Counted from the first letter of the stretch, positions 1-10,245 are shown. The stretch is 54,383 nt of DNA from Phycisphaerae bacterium (GCA_016782865.1 JADHXR010000031.1:1-54383); one strand, 5' to 3'. Made by a program: numbers and translations. Notes: generated by a model not told the origin, from the sequence alone.

Positions 1-346
1 TATCATTTTTTCACATGGTTAGCCGCAAAATCTCGATAAGAGGTCTCGTTTTGTGTTTTAAGCCGCTTCGCTGCGATCCCGCCCGAATTTTCAGGCTGCC
101 GGCTGCAGCGTAGGATAACTTTTGACGCGGGCGTCAAGATTCCTCTCATTCTTTTCAAGTCGGCTAAAATAGCTGTATCGCAGCGGAACGGTGTGATATA
201 ATACCCGGCGACGTAGAGTATATTCTCAAAACAAAGGCTCCTGGAGCCCACAAGGAGTGTTTTTGAATTTTCGTCATTCGGATTTTAAGCTTGTTTAGGA
301 TTTGGATATTAGAATTTAGAATTTATTTTGATAAGGAGGATCTGCA
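1..346. other. Intergenic region upstream of the first oxidoreductase
   Basis: I see no convincing gene here. Open frames in this stretch are low-complexity and resemble no family I recognise. A strong ribosome binding site, AAGGAGGA, lies at about 332-339, just before the ATG at 347. The window begins inside this gap, so the upstream gene is not visible. Confidence 0.5.
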
Positions 347-1600
347 ATGCAAGATTCCTACTCACGTCGCAAGTTTCTGCAAACCGCCGCGGCAGGCAGC
401 GCAACATTTGCGCTCTCGGCAGCCAGTTATTCCCGCGTCATCGGCGCCAACGAGCGGATCTCGATCGGTCAGATCGGCTGCGGCGGCCGGGGTATCGGAG
501 CACACATGGCCGGCGTGCATGCACACCAGGAGACTCAGAACTTCGAGATTACCGCCGTATGCGATCCGTGGCGGCTCCGCCAGGAGGAGGCGGCCGCCAA
601 GACAAAGGAATGGTACGGGCGCGAGGCGCGGAAGTTCTCGTCGTACCGCGACGTTCTGGCGCTCAGAGACGTGGACGCCGTGATGATCGCCTCATGCGAC
701 CACCAGCACACGATCCACCTCAAGGCTGCGGCCGAGGCCGGCAAAGACGCGTACTGCGAAAAGCCCCTGGCCCGGAGAATGGACAGACTCCGCGACGCCT
801 GCGACGCGGTGAAGAAGGCTAAGATCGTTGTGCAGATCGGCACGCAGTTGCGGAGCTACCCCACCTTCACCGGATGCCGCGAACTCTACAAGACCGGCAT
901 TCTCGGCAAGGTCGGGCGAATCGAACAGTGCCGCAACAGCGCACGGCCCTACTGGTACGGCTACGTCAAGGATGTAAAGGCCGAAGACGTGGACTGGAAG
1001 GAATTCGTGATGGACCAGCCGGTGCGGAAGTTCGACCCCGTGCTCTATTCGGGCTGGTACGGCTACCGGCAGTTTTCAGACGGCCCCGTCCCCGGGCTGG
1101 GAAGTCACTTCATCGACCTCGTGCACTACATCACGGGAGCAAAGCTGCCCACGAGCTGCGTCTGCATGGGCGGCGTATTCACCTGGAAGGACAGGAACAA
1201 CTTCACCTGCCCCGACCACGTACACGCCCTGTGGACATATCCCGAGGACTTCATGGTCAGCTACTCGACGAACTTCGGCAACGGCAGCGGCAACAGCTTC
1301 AAGATATTCGGCGACGCCGGCGTTCTCGACATGGTCAACTGGAACGCGCCGATTCTGACCGCCGAAGGGGCGAACCCCAAGAAGAAGGGCCCGATCCGTG
1401 GCAGAAAGCCGGTCGAGGAAGTACAACGTCCCGATCATTTCCTCGATTGGCTCCAGTGCCTGCGGACTCGCCAGACGCCCAACGCCTCGATAGACGCCGG
1501 CTATCAGCACGCCGTCGCCGTCATTATGGCTATGCAGTCGTATGACACCGGGCAACGAATTGTCTACGACCCCGAGAAACGGGAGATCCACCCGGGATAA
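347..1600 (+). CDS. TAT-exported Gfo/Idh/MocA family oxidoreductase
   Basis: This is a 417-residue NAD(P)-dependent sugar oxidoreductase of the Gfo/Idh/MocA family, predicted to work outside the cytoplasm. The N-terminus has a twin-arginine signal (SRRKFLQ, residues 6-12) followed by an Ala-rich hydrophobic stretch. A Rossmann glycine motif (GQIGCGGRGIG) follows at about residues 42-52, and the family EKP motif sits at about residue 140 (CEKPLARR). The C-terminal half is the usual alpha/beta substrate domain. The ATG has a strong AAGGAGGA site 7 nt upstream. The next gene starts 36 nt downstream in the same direction, so the two are probably co-transcribed. Such exported paralogs are very common in Planctomycetota and Bacteroidota. 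The substrate cannot be told from sequence. Confidence 0.93.
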   Translation: MQDSYSRRKFLQTAAAGSATFALSAASYSRVIGANERISIGQIGCGGRGIGAHMAGVHAHQETQNFEITAVCDPWRLRQEEAAAKTKEWYGREARKFSSYRDVLALRDVDAVMIASCDHQHTIHLKAAAEAGKDAYCEKPLARRMDRLRDACDAVKKAKIVVQIGTQLRSYPTFTGCRELYKTGILGKVGRIEQCRNSARPYWYGYVKDVKAEDVDWKEFVMDQPVRKFDPVLYSGWYGYRQFSDGPVPGLGSHFIDLVHYITGAKLPTSCVCMGGVFTWKDRNNFTCPDHVHALWTYPEDFMVSYSTNFGNGSGNSFKIFGDAGVLDMVNWNAPILTAEGANPKKKGPIRGRKPVEEVQRPDHFLDWLQCLRTRQTPNASIDAGYQHAVAVIMAMQSYDTGQRIVYDPEKREIHPG

Positions 1601-1636
1601 AAGCTTGCTCCCGGAAACAATAAGGAGAAGACACAG

Positions 1637-3910
1637 ATGAGTTCTCTAAATCAGATGTCACGCAGAGATTTTCTTGACCGAACATTGAAGGTCGGAGCGG
1701 CAGGTCTTGCCGCCTCGTGCACGAGAAGGCCGGCTGTGGTCGCCGCCGGCGCCGACCGCTGGCAAATCGGCTGCTATACGCGTCCCTGGGCGAAGTACGA
1801 TTACCGCATGGCGCTCGATGCAATCGCCGAGGCGGGTTTCAAGTACGCCGGGCTGATGACGGCCAAATCCAAAACAGGTAACCTTGTGATTGCGGTCGAA
1901 ACAACGCTCGAAGAGGCCGAGCAGATCGGCGAAGAAATCCGAAAACGCGGGTTGAAGGTTCCTTCGGTGTACGGTGGCGGCATCCCCGTGAACAAGTCAC
2001 TCAAGGCGGGCATCGAGGGTCTTCGAAAGCTGATCGACAACTGCGCCGCGTGCAACGTCGGAAATCTGCTTATGGGAGGCATCGGCAACGCGGATCTCTA
2101 CGACGCCTACTACAAAGCGATCGCCGAATGCTGTGACTACGCCGCCGAGAAAGGCATGGGCATCAGCGTCAAGCCGCACGGCGGACTCAACGCCACCGGA
2201 CCGCAGTGCCGCAAGACTATCAAGATGGTCGGCCACAGAAACTTTCGCATCTGGTACGATCCGGGGAACATCTATTACTACTCGGATGGCAAGCGCGATC
2301 CGGTGACCGACTCCGCCACGGTGGACGGGCTCGTGGTTGGCATGTGCATCAAGGATTACAAACACCCTAAGAACGTCGAGGTGACGCCGGGGACAGGCAT
2401 GGTGGACTTCCCGGCGGTCCTCGCTCGCCTCAAGCAAGGCGGCTTCACTGGCGGCCCGCTGGTAATAGAATGCCTGGAGCCCGGAGACCTCAAGCATACG
2501 CTGGCCGAGGCAAAGAAGACCCGTGAATTTTTGGAGGAGCTGACCGGGCAAAAGACATCGCCGTCGCGCAGAGCCTCGGTAAGCACCGCTCAACTGACGG
2601 CCGGTGTCGCTGTCACCGACATCACGCCGCCGGTCGGCTACCGCATGAGCGGATACTTTCACGAACGGCTGAGCACCGGCACGTCGAATCCCCTGCGCGC
2701 CAAGGCGGTTGTTCTGCGCCAGGGTGATGAATCCGCGGCCCTGGTCTGCTGTGATATCATAGGCCTGTCACCCGACGTCTCATCGCGTGCCCGTAAACTG
2801 GCCTCTAACGAGACCGGCATCCCCGCGGAGAATATTCTCATCGCCGCCACGCACTCGCACACCGGGCCGCTCTACTTCGGCGCCCTTAGGAAGCACCTTC
2901 ACGAGAAGGCGGTAGCCACAAGCGGCAGCGATCCGTATGAGACAGTAGATTACGCATCCAGGCTTGTGCGGCGAATCACCAGGGCCATCACAAAAGCCAG
3001 CGCGGCAGCGGAGCCCGTTCGGCTCGAAGCCGGATCTGCCGAACAGCAAGGTCTGTCGTTTAACCGACGGTTCCATATGAAGAACGGCACGGTCCGATTC
3101 AATCCCGGCGTGCTGAATCCTGATATTGTTCGCGTGGCCGGGCCGATCGATCCCGAGGTTGGGATCGTATTCTTGCGCCAGGCCGAGACGGGCAACAACA
3201 TGGCCGCTCTGATAAACTTTGCCCTCCATCTCGATACCGTTGGCGGGTCACTGTACGCAGCCGACTATCCTTTCTACGTCGAGCAGGCCCTCCGGAAACA
3301 GTACGGCAAGGATTTAACGCTGCTGTACGGCACGGGAACGTGCGGCGACATCAATCATATAGATGTCACCAAAAGAGAGCGTCTGAAAACAGATTACATC
3401 GGCAAGACGCTGGCTGAGACGGTGCTGGCAAAAACCGAATCTCTCAAGGCCATCGCCGAACCGGCGATGGCAGTACGAAGCGAGATCGTCGAGGTGCCGC
3501 TTCAGCGCTGCGGCCCTGAAAGAATCGCCTGGGCGCATGAGAACATCAAGAAGGTCGGCACTGAAGAGCTGTCGTTTCTCGAACAGGTCGAGGCGTACAA
3601 AATACTCGCCATCGAGATGCGGGCCAGCCCGACAATTCGACTTGAAGTGCAAGTATTCCGCCTCAGCCGTGATGTGGCCGTAGTCGGCCTGCCGGGCGAG
3701 GTCTTCGTCGACCTCGGACTTGCCATCAAGAAAGCCAGCCCCTTTGAGCACACGCTCGTGATCGAGTTGTGCCAGGACGCTCCGGGATACATACCCACGA
3801 AGAAGGCATTCGCCGAGGGCAGCTATGAAACGGTTAACTCGCGAATCGCCCCCGGCGGCGGTGAAGAAATGGCCGAAGCAGCAATTCGGCTGCTCAAGGA
3901 ATTAGCTTAG
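1637..3910 (+). CDS. Fusion: sugar phosphate isomerase/epimerase-like TIM barrel + neutral ceramidase-like domain
   Basis: This 757-residue protein joins two families usually found separately. Residues 1-30 are a TAT signal (SRRDFLD) ending in a Cys that could be a weak lipobox. Residues about 35-310 look like a xylose-isomerase-like/AP endonuclease 2 TIM barrel; they include the motif KPHGG, the stretch WYDPGN and the terminal VIECLEPGD. Residues about 325-757 match the neutral/alkaline ceramidase family: [12 protein letters not shown] opens the domain, THSHTGP supplies a metal-binding HxH, and ADYPFY plus GTCGDINH follow in family order. The ATG has AAGGAG 10 nt upstream. Substrates are unknown. 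In Planctomycetota, ceramidase-like domains occur often in carbohydrate loci, so lipid amidase activity should not be assumed. Gene calling is secure and the joint function is inference. Confidence 0.85.
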   Translation: MSSLNQMSRRDFLDRTLKVGAAGLAASCTRRPAVVAAGADRWQIGCYTRPWAKYDYRMALDAIAEAGFKYAGLMTAKSKTGNLVIAVETTLEEAEQIGEEIRKRGLKVPSVYGGGIPVNKSLKAGIEGLRKLIDNCAACNVGNLLMGGIGNADLYDAYYKAIAECCDYAAEKGMGISVKPHGGLNATGPQCRKTIKMVGHRNFRIWYDPGNIYYYSDGKRDPVTDSATVDGLVVGMCIKDYKHPKNVEVTPGTGMVDFPAVLARLKQGGFTGGPLVIECLEPGDLKHTLAEAKKTREFLEELTGQKTSPSRRASVSTAQLTAGVAVTDITPPVGYRMSGYFHERLSTGTSNPLRAKAVVLRQGDESAALVCCDIIGLSPDVSSRARKLASNETGIPAENILIAATHSHTGPLYFGALRKHLHEKAVATSGSDPYETVDYASRLVRRITRAITKASAAAEPVRLEAGSAEQQGLSFNRRFHMKNGTVRFNPGVLNPDIVRVAGPIDPEVGIVFLRQAETGNNMAALINFALHLDTVGGSLYAADYPFYVEQALRKQYGKDLTLLYGTGTCGDINHIDVTKRERLKTDYIGKTLAETVLAKTESLKAIAEPAMAVRSEIVEVPLQRCGPERIAWAHENIKKVGTEELSFLEQVEAYKILAIEMRASPTIRLEVQVFRLSRDVAVVGLPGEVFVDLGLAIKKASPFEHTLVIELCQDAPGYIPTKKAFAEGSYETVNSRIAPGGGEEMAEAAIRLLKELA

Positions 3911-3941
3911 CGGCGATCTCACGATCGTAGGAAAAGTCTTA

Positions 3942-4820
3942 ATGAGATTTACAAAAATGCACGGCCTGGGCAATGACTATGTCTATGTCAATTGCTTCGA
4001 AGAGGAAATAAGGAATCCTGCAGAATTGGCACGCCTCGTCAGCGACCGGCACAAGGGCATTGGTGGCGATGGACTGATTCTCATAGCCCCTTCGCAAACG
4101 GCGGACGCGCGCATGCGCATCTTCAACGCCGACGGCTCGGAAGCTGAAATGTGCGGAAATGGACTGCGATGTGTGGCAAAATATATATACGAGCACAAGC
4201 TGGCAACCGCAAGCGCGGCATTTTCCGTGCCGGGCGACAGATCATTCGGCGCCTCGTTGAATATAGAAACCGGCAACGGGATCCTGACCGTCGGGCTCAG
4301 CATCGACATAGATGACAAGGTCAGCGAAGTGTGTGTCAATATGGGCCAGCCCATCCTTACGCCGAAAGACATACCTGCGAATCTGCCCGGCGACAAAATC
4401 GTTGAACAGCCAATCGAGATTCTCGGACAGCAATTGCTCACAACCTGTGTTTCGATGGGCAACCCACATGCTGTGTTCTTCTGTGACGACACCGGGTCAA
4501 TCGAACTCGATAAGCTTGGACCGGCTATCGAAAACGACAGTCTTTTCCCAAATCGGATCAACGTCCATTTTGTCCGGATTGATGGACCGAACGAGTTGAC
4601 AATGCGAACATGGGAGCGAGGCAGTGGAATTACGATGGCTTGCGGCACCGGCGCCTGTGCCGCCGCGGTTGCTGCCGTGCTCGCCGGACGCGCCCGGCGA
4701 ACGTGCACCGCACATTTGCCCGGTGGCGATCTCGACCTGAACTGGTCCGAGAAAAACAACTGCGTTTACATGACCGGCCCGGCTGTCGAGGTCTTCCGGG
4801 GCAACTGGCCGGACGAATAA
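3942..4820 (+). CDS. dapF: Diaminopimelate epimerase
   Basis: DapF interconverts LL- and meso-diaminopimelate, feeding lysine and peptidoglycan synthesis in the cytoplasm. The protein is 292 residues, slightly longer than the usual 270-285. It starts with the family signature [13 protein letters not shown]. The two catalytic cysteines are visible: one in EMCGNGLRC (about residue 73) and one in [11 protein letters not shown] (about residue 232). The motif ERGSG precedes the second. A possible AGGA site lies 9 nt before the ATG. It follows the ceramidase-like fusion by 31 nt on the same strand, so it may be read from the same transcript, although the pathways are unrelated. Confidence 0.97.
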   Translation: MRFTKMHGLGNDYVYVNCFEEEIRNPAELARLVSDRHKGIGGDGLILIAPSQTADARMRIFNADGSEAEMCGNGLRCVAKYIYEHKLATASAAFSVPGDRSFGASLNIETGNGILTVGLSIDIDDKVSEVCVNMGQPILTPKDIPANLPGDKIVEQPIEILGQQLLTTCVSMGNPHAVFFCDDTGSIELDKLGPAIENDSLFPNRINVHFVRIDGPNELTMRTWERGSGITMACGTGACAAAVAAVLAGRARRTCTAHLPGGDLDLNWSEKNNCVYMTGPAVEVFRGNWPDE

Positions 4821-4823
4821 TTC

Positions 4824-5180
4824 TTACAGACAGAGCTTTGGAGGGCGGCAGAATTGCACAGCTGCGCCATACCTGCCGGAAGCTGAACCTTTGCTTCCAA
4901 CGCCATCGCAGATCTTGTCGGCTCTCAGAACCTTTGCGAAACCAGCAATCTTGCCGCCAAATTCAAGCAACCCCGGCGTAGGCGGCACCGCTAATTCCAC
5001 TTTCAACAACTCGCCCCGCTCGAATGCATCGGCGACAGTCTCAAGGTACAAACCACCTGAACTGACATTTGCGGTGCAGCCCGAGTAGGATTTGTCAACT
5101 GTCGAGCCGACTTTTCGGCATGATATGTCGTAGCGGGCATCCAGGCGTCTGTGTGCGCGTTTTTCAGGTCGATCCATCAT
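4824..5180 (-). CDS. PilZ domain protein (c-di-GMP binding candidate)
   Basis: This is a protein of about 118 residues consisting of a single PilZ-like domain. The c-di-GMP motif is recognisable: an arginine-rich start (KRAHRRLDARY) followed by a TANVSSGGLYLE segment matching the D/NxSxxG box. I chose the start at the MMDRPEK methionines because an AGGGA lies 5 nt upstream; the frame stays open further, to 5231. It is convergent with dapF, with stops 3 nt apart. It probably senses c-di-GMP to adjust surface or motility functions. The exact target is unknown. Confidence 0.8.
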   Translation of the reverse strand: MMDRPEKRAHRRLDARYDISCRKVGSTVDKSYSGCTANVSSGGLYLETVADAFERGELLKVELAVPPTPGLLEFGGKIAGFAKVLRADKICDGVGSKGSASGRYGAAVQFCRPPKLCL

Positions 5181-5578
5181 TTGCATCCCTGCGTAACCGT
5201 TCCGTTTCCAAATCCTTGTACAACCACACACCTATCACCAATGCAAGAATCGTTCCAAGACGTCAACTGGGCAAATGCCCCATTTTAACTTCTGCAAGTG
5301 CTTTCACAACAACACTTTATACAAGCATCTCGATCCTGTAGGTGAGGGCTTGACTGGTACATCTCAACAGGCGTTGACAAATATCAACACAACAAGGTGG
5401 CAGTATTAACCGCCAACTGAACGCCAATCTGCGGCGGGCCTCTTCTGATACTTATTTCTTAGAATGTTACGTTTACTGCTAAACAACGGGACCATTGATT
5501 CCGAAAAAGGAACAGGGGTGTTGTTTTTTTTCAACACGCGACTTGACCGGAAAGAGGATAGGCCTTATTATCACGATT
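5181..5578. other. Intergenic region between PilZ gene and histidine kinase gene
   Basis: No gene is convincing here. A GTTGA/TCAAC inverted repeat around a TTGACA hexamer at about 5373-5388 could be an operator or part of a promoter for the downstream kinase, but no well-spaced -10 box is seen. The kinase reading frame is open from 5495 (TTG), so part of this gap could be coding if that start is used. Confidence 0.3.
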
Positions 5579-6712
5579 ATGCCAGAACGCCCGGAACAAC
5601 AGACAGAAGACACACATGACAACACCAGCCCGCCAAAGGGACGCCCAGGAAGAAACCGCTGCGACTGCGAACGGCTTGACGAGGCAATCCTGCAATCGTT
5701 GCCGATAGGAGTCGTCGCCTTTGACCCATGTATGAGGATCATAGAGACCAATCCGCAGGCGGCAAAGCTCATTGAATTAGGCGACCATATCGATCAATCC
5801 CTGGCCAGAGGCACCGACGATGAGATATGGCAAGGCTGGAGGCAACAATTGAAATCCGCGATCTCGGCTGGAAAACCGGTCAGGTTCGATGACGTAGAAT
5901 ACACATCCAACGGGAAAACGAGCATTCTGAGGATCATCTGTACGGCTCCGGGGAAAGAGACACCAACGGGCAATCTCGGCGGCCTCGTCGTGATCGAAGA
6001 TGTATCAGAAAGAGTCGCCATACAAAGAAGGCTTGCCGACGCCGAAAGACTCACCGCCGTCGGCAAGCGAGCCTCCAAGGTCGCTCATGAGTTGAATAAC
6101 CCCCTCGACGGAATACTGCGCTACATTAATCTGACGATGAGAATTGTCGAGGAGGAGAACCTCGAAAAACCGAAAGAGTATCTTACTCAATGCAGGCAGG
6201 GATTGTTGAGAATGGCCCAGATAGTGAGCGAGTTGCTGGAATTTTCTCGCAGCACTTATATGCCGGCCGAGCATGTCAAAATAGAGCAGATTATCGAAAA
6301 CGCCATCAAGATGATGGAGTCGAGAGCAGCGACTCTGGGTATTCGGATATTGCGGAACTATGCCCTGGGATTACCACAGATTCGCAGCGGCAATTTGTTT
6401 CAGGTGTTCTGCAACCTCACGAAGAACGCCCTGGATGCCATGCCGGACGGCGGAGAGCTTAGAATCTCGACCCGGCCGGCCCCGGACAATAGCATGGTTG
6501 TGGAATTTCGCGACACCGGAACGGGATTGCCGATCGGGGATTCTCAAGCCATTTTTGAGCCGTTCTTTACGACGAAGGACCAGGGCAAAGGGACCGGATT
6601 GGGCTTGGCGATATGCAGGGACATAGTTGAAAGCTGTAGCGGACGAATTATCGCCGCCAGCGCTGCCGATGGCGGCAGCATCTTCACGGTATACCTGCCG
6701 ACGAGTGGCTAA
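5579..6712 (+). CDS. Soluble PAS-containing sensor histidine kinase (NtrB-like)
   Basis: This is a cytoplasmic two-component sensor kinase of 377 residues from the ATG at 5579. The frame continues up to a TTG at 5495, and no strong ribosome site decides between them. There are no membrane segments. A PAS-like domain spans about residues 40-155 (IGVVAFDPCMRIIETN; VVIEDVSERV). The phospho-acceptor H-box is HELNNPL, with His at residue 170. The ATP-binding domain shows the N box (NLTKNALDAMPDGG), DTGTGLP, and EPFFTTK...GKGTGLGLAI. The response regulator gene begins 39 nt after its stop and is the obvious partner. The layout resembles NtrB-NtrC pairs; the signal sensed is not evident. Confidence 0.92.
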   Translation: MPERPEQQTEDTHDNTSPPKGRPGRNRCDCERLDEAILQSLPIGVVAFDPCMRIIETNPQAAKLIELGDHIDQSLARGTDDEIWQGWRQQLKSAISAGKPVRFDDVEYTSNGKTSILRIICTAPGKETPTGNLGGLVVIEDVSERVAIQRRLADAERLTAVGKRASKVAHELNNPLDGILRYINLTMRIVEEENLEKPKEYLTQCRQGLLRMAQIVSELLEFSRSTYMPAEHVKIEQIIENAIKMMESRAATLGIRILRNYALGLPQIRSGNLFQVFCNLTKNALDAMPDGGELRISTRPAPDNSMVVEFRDTGTGLPIGDSQAIFEPFFTTKDQGKGTGLGLAICRDIVESCSGRIIAASAADGGSIFTVYLPTSG

Positions 6713-6751
6713 TGCAAGAGAAGATGCATAAGAATTAGGTTGGGAAGCTCC

Positions 6752-8137
6752 ATGAGAGAAAAGAGTATTCTTGTTATTGACGATGACAAAATCATACTGG
6801 ATTCACTGTGCGAGTTTTTGTCGCTGGAAGGATTCCGGGCCGACGGCGCCGAGACGCTCAAGGGCGCCCTGGCAATGCTGGAAAAAGAGAACTACGCCCT
6901 GGTGCTGACAGATGTCAACCTCCCTGACGGGGACGGCCTCGAATTGCTGGACATCATCAAGAAGGACTATCCTCAAACGGTCGCCATCGTGATCACAGGC
7001 TACGGCACAATCGAAAGCGCGGTCAAGGCCATCAAGCAAGGCGCCTACGATTACCTGACAAAGCCGATCATTGACGACGAATTGCGGCTGGCCGTGGAAA
7101 GGGCAATCAGACAGCAGTCGCTCATGAGCGAGAATGAAAGCCTTCGATTGCAGCTCGATCGAAAACATCGCCTTGAGAACATCATCAGCCACAACTACAA
7201 GATGGCGAAGATATTCGACCTTGTCGAAGCCGTCGCCGACAGCAAGATCACGGTACTTATGACCGGCCCCTCGGGTACGGGCAAGAGCATGCTGGCCCGT
7301 GCGATACATCATCGTTCGAGCAGGCACAACAAACCGTTTGTTGAGGTAAGCTGCGGAGCGCTGCCGGAGACCCTGCTCGAAAGCGAGCTGTTTGGCCACA
7401 CGAGAGGGGCATTCACCGGTGCTGTAAGCAACAAGGAAGGCAAGTTCCTGGCCGCGCACGGGGGGACGATCTTTCTCGACGAAATAGCCAATGCCTCGCC
7501 GGCTCTTCAGGCCAAACTCCTGCGCGTGTTGGAGGACAGGCGGTTCGAGCCGGTCGGCAGCAACAAGACCACGATTGTGGACACTCGTATCGTGCTTGCG
7601 TCAAATCGCAACCTCGACGAAGAAGTACGGCAGGGCAGATTCCGAGAAGATTTGTATTACCGCGTCAATGTTGTAATGATCGAACTGCCGCCCTTGTGCG
7701 AAAGGGTAGGAGACGTCAGGCTGCTGGCCGAGCACTTCCTGCGCATGTACTCGGCGCAGCACAACCGAGAAAAGCTCGGCTTTACCGATGAAGCTATGGA
7801 CTACCTGGAACGCTATTGCTGGCCGGGGAACATTCGCGAAATAGAAAACGTCACTGAGCGGGCGACTTTGCTGAGCAAGGGCAAATTCATAGGCCCGGAT
7901 GATCTGCCGGAGACAATCAAAGCCGAACCCAGTCGCCATGCGAAGGATTACAAACCAACGAGTCTCAAGGAAGCGCTGGCCGAACCGGAGAAGGATGTTA
8001 TTCGACGAGCACTCGAAGCCAACCACTGGAGCAGGCAGGCGACTGCCAAAGCACTTCAAATAAACCGCACGACGTTATTCAAGAAGATGAAGCATTTCGG
8101 GCTTTACGCCGAGGCCGAGAGATTGGGTCTGACATGA
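6752..8137 (+). CDS. Sigma54-dependent response regulator (NtrC/AtoC family)
   Basis: This is a 461-residue transcription activator. The receiver domain (residues about 5-115) has the acidic pair at VIDDDK, phospho-acceptor Asp54 ([10 protein letters not shown]) and the Lys of TKP. The AAA+ domain (about 145-370) carries Walker A GPSGTGKS near residue 172, the sigma54-contact loop GAFTGA near residue 219, and Walker B IFLDEI. A Fis-type helix-turn-helix ends the protein ([20 protein letters not shown]). I start at the ATG at 6752; the frame also allows a TTG at 6740. It acts with the kinase just upstream. I found no clear -24/-12 promoter nearby, so its targets are probably elsewhere. Confidence 0.95.
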   Translation: MREKSILVIDDDKIILDSLCEFLSLEGFRADGAETLKGALAMLEKENYALVLTDVNLPDGDGLELLDIIKKDYPQTVAIVITGYGTIESAVKAIKQGAYDYLTKPIIDDELRLAVERAIRQQSLMSENESLRLQLDRKHRLENIISHNYKMAKIFDLVEAVADSKITVLMTGPSGTGKSMLARAIHHRSSRHNKPFVEVSCGALPETLLESELFGHTRGAFTGAVSNKEGKFLAAHGGTIFLDEIANASPALQAKLLRVLEDRRFEPVGSNKTTIVDTRIVLASNRNLDEEVRQGRFREDLYYRVNVVMIELPPLCERVGDVRLLAEHFLRMYSAQHNREKLGFTDEAMDYLERYCWPGNIREIENVTERATLLSKGKFIGPDDLPETIKAEPSRHAKDYKPTSLKEALAEPEKDVIRRALEANHWSRQATAKALQINRTTLFKKMKHFGLYAEAERLGLT

Positions 8138-8455
8138 TGACCGACCCCGGGAATGTCCGGGGTTGGGGCCGATTGTCTAAAAACCCCTGCTTTTTTGCGG
8201 AGGGAGGGGAGAAGGAAGAGAAAAGCAGGGGCAAAAAATGAAAAAGCTAATATTATTATAGCCGTTTTCAAACAAAGGTCAACCGTAAAATCCCCAAGTA
8301 GGAAGATTTATCCTATAAAAAACGCGAAGAAGAATGCCCATTTGCGGTATCCTTTTACGTCAATTATATGATAGTATGATCATCGGTGCGGGCGCAGAAT
8401 CGGTCGCATATAGGCATACTGGTCAGCAAACATTTGAATGAAAGGAAATGTTAAA
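8138..8455. other. Intergenic region with two hairpins between response regulator and GH16 gene
   Basis: Just after the regulator stop lies a perfect 7-bp hairpin (ACCCCGG at 8144-8150 with CCGGGGT at 8157-8163, 6-nt loop). It may end the two-component transcript, although it has no T-tract. A second, 11-bp inverted repeat (CCCCTGCTTTT at 8184-8194 with AAAAGCAGGGG at 8221-8231) follows and has T-runs only on the minus-strand side. The rest is AT-rich and probably holds the promoter of the GH16 gene. No gene is seen. Confidence 0.4.
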
Positions 8456-10072
8456 ATGAAAGACAATAGGGCATTGCACAATCACTTTCGGCATGTGTTG
8501 TTCACCTCGATAGCAATCACATCGGCTGCTGTCTTCTTGACGGCTTCAGTTAGCCTATGTAAATCGGCCCGTGGGGGCGAAGAGCAAAAACGCCTGCCGC
8601 GAGCCGCGAGGAGTGTGCATTTGAGATACCCCGCCGAGCAAGGCGTTGTGTACTACAACGAAGTGACGGTCCAAAAGAGTTATCCCGGCAGCTACTTCTG
8701 CGTGTGCGGTTTCGGGCACGGGTATTTCGGCATACAAGAGTTGGGGAGGGGCGGGAAAGTCGTGATCTTTTCCGTTTGGGACCCGGGTAGGCAGGACAAT
8801 CAGAATTCCGTGCCCGAGGATCGGCGGGTGAAGGTCCTGCACGAGGGCCAGGGCGTGCACGTCAGCCGGTTTGGAAACGAAGGCACGGGGGGAAAGAGCA
8901 TGTTCGACTATCAATGGAAGGTCGGCGAAACGTACAAGTGTATGGTCAGGGCTACTGTGGACGGCGACCGGACAACATACGCGGCCTATTTTTATCTCAA
9001 CGAAGAAAACACGTGGAAGCATCTGGCGACGTTTCAAACGATTACCGGCGGAGACTCTCTGAGCGGATATTATTCGTTCGTGGAGGATTTTATGCGCAAC
9101 GGCGAAAGCGCAAAGAATGTTCGCCGCGCGCGGTACGGTAACGGCTGGGTCAAGTCCAAAGACGGTAAATGGCTGCCATTGACACAGGCAATGTTCACGG
9201 CCGACAGGACACCGATAATGAATATTGACGCGGGCGTTGAGAACGGCAGATTCTACCTGCAAAACGGCGGTGACACCGAGAACAATACACCGCTGCAGTC
9301 GAAGATGAACTGCCGCGTCGAGCAGATGAGCCGTCCTGAAACAAGTTTTGACGAGGAGTGGGAACTGGCATGGTCAGATGAGTTCTGTTACGAGGGATTG
9401 GCCGACGAAAGCAAATGGAATTACGAAACAGGCTTTGTCCGCAACCGAGAGAAACAATACTATACGAAGGCCCGAGCCGAGAATGCCCGCGTTGAAGACG
9501 GCTCGCTGATCATCGAATCGCGCAAGGAGAAATACGAAAAGGGCCAGTACACATCGGCGAGTCTGCACACATGGCATAAGGCTCAGTGGCTGTACTGCCG
9601 CCTTGAGGTACGAGCGAAGCTCCCGACCGGCAAAGGTATGTGGCCTGCGATCTGGATGCTGGGGACGAATCGAGCCAGGGTCGGCTGGCCTGCCTGCGGT
9701 GAGATCTACATTATGGAGAACGTCGGGTTTGATCCGGACGTGATCTGCGCCAACGCACATACGAAGGCGTACAACCACACGAAGAGAACGAACAAGGGCT
9801 CGAAGATAAGGGGCGAAAAGCCCTACGAGCGGTATCACGTCTATGCGATTGAATGGTATGAGGATCGGATCGACTTTTTCTTTGACGACGAAAAGTACTT
9901 CACCTTCGAGAACGAAGGGGCGGGCAATGACGTCTGGCCCTTCGACAAACCGCACTACCTGATCCTGAACGCGGCCATCGGCGGCACCTGGGGCGGCCAG
10001 AAAGGGATCGACGACGCCATCTTCCCGCAAAAGTACTACATCGACTACGTGCGAGTCTTCAAGAAAAGGTAA
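8456..10072 (+). CDS. Secreted DUF3472 + glycoside hydrolase family 16 protein with altered catalytic motif
   Basis: This secreted protein has 538 residues from the ATG at 8456, which has AAAGGA 9 nt upstream; an ATG at 8438 is in frame but lacks a site. A signal peptide (about 10-40) is followed by a DUF3472-like domain (about 50-270; GSYFCVCGFGHGYFGIQEL). A GH16 beta-sandwich follows (about 290-538; MWPAIWMLGTNRARVGWPAC). GH16 enzymes such as laminarinases and agarases use an ExDxxE motif. Here the sequence reads GEIYIMEN, so both glutamates (416 and 421) are kept but the central Asp is Tyr418. Activity may be weakened or changed. DUF3472 plus GH16 in one chain suggests attachment to a polysaccharide surface. 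Confidence 0.9.
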   Translation: MKDNRALHNHFRHVLFTSIAITSAAVFLTASVSLCKSARGGEEQKRLPRAARSVHLRYPAEQGVVYYNEVTVQKSYPGSYFCVCGFGHGYFGIQELGRGGKVVIFSVWDPGRQDNQNSVPEDRRVKVLHEGQGVHVSRFGNEGTGGKSMFDYQWKVGETYKCMVRATVDGDRTTYAAYFYLNEENTWKHLATFQTITGGDSLSGYYSFVEDFMRNGESAKNVRRARYGNGWVKSKDGKWLPLTQAMFTADRTPIMNIDAGVENGRFYLQNGGDTENNTPLQSKMNCRVEQMSRPETSFDEEWELAWSDEFCYEGLADESKWNYETGFVRNREKQYYTKARAENARVEDGSLIIESRKEKYEKGQYTSASLHTWHKAQWLYCRLEVRAKLPTGKGMWPAIWMLGTNRARVGWPACGEIYIMENVGFDPDVICANAHTKAYNHTKRTNKGSKIRGEKPYERYHVYAIEWYEDRIDFFFDDEKYFTFENEGAGNDVWPFDKPHYLILNAAIGGTWGGQKGIDDAIFPQKYYIDYVRVFKKR

Positions 10073-10117
10073 ACTCTGGCGCAAGAAAAACCCACAGCCC
10101 TTCGGGCCTCACCCGGC

Positions 10118-10217
10118 GTCATTTCGACCGGAGTCCCAACATTTGTTGGGAGGAAGTGGAGAAATTTATTCTTGAACAGATCTCTCCATTGCGCCTTCGG
10201 CTCGGAGTCGAGATGAC
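10118..10217. repeat. Fold-back (REP-like) intergenic repeat
   Basis: This ~100-bp element between two convergent genes has nested inverted repeats. The outer arms are GTCATTTCGAC (10118-10128) and GTCGAGATGAC (10207-10217). An inner pair TGGAGA/TCTCCA and a central CAACATTTGTTG palindrome lie between them. From memory, similar TCATTTCGACCG...GTGGAGAAAT elements are dispersed in many environmental bacterial genomes. It may also serve as a bidirectional transcription terminator here. Confidence 0.6.
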
Positions 10218-10245
10218 ACACACTTCTTTTGGCGTTTGCTTGCTG

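Noticed and set aside
3..251. 82-residue minus-strand open frame at the left edge
   Set aside because: No ribosome site, no recognisable family, and composition typical of chance frames.
8184..8231. 11-bp inverted repeat as an intrinsic terminator of the response regulator
   Set aside because: T-runs are on the wrong side for plus-strand termination, and the 26-nt loop is long.
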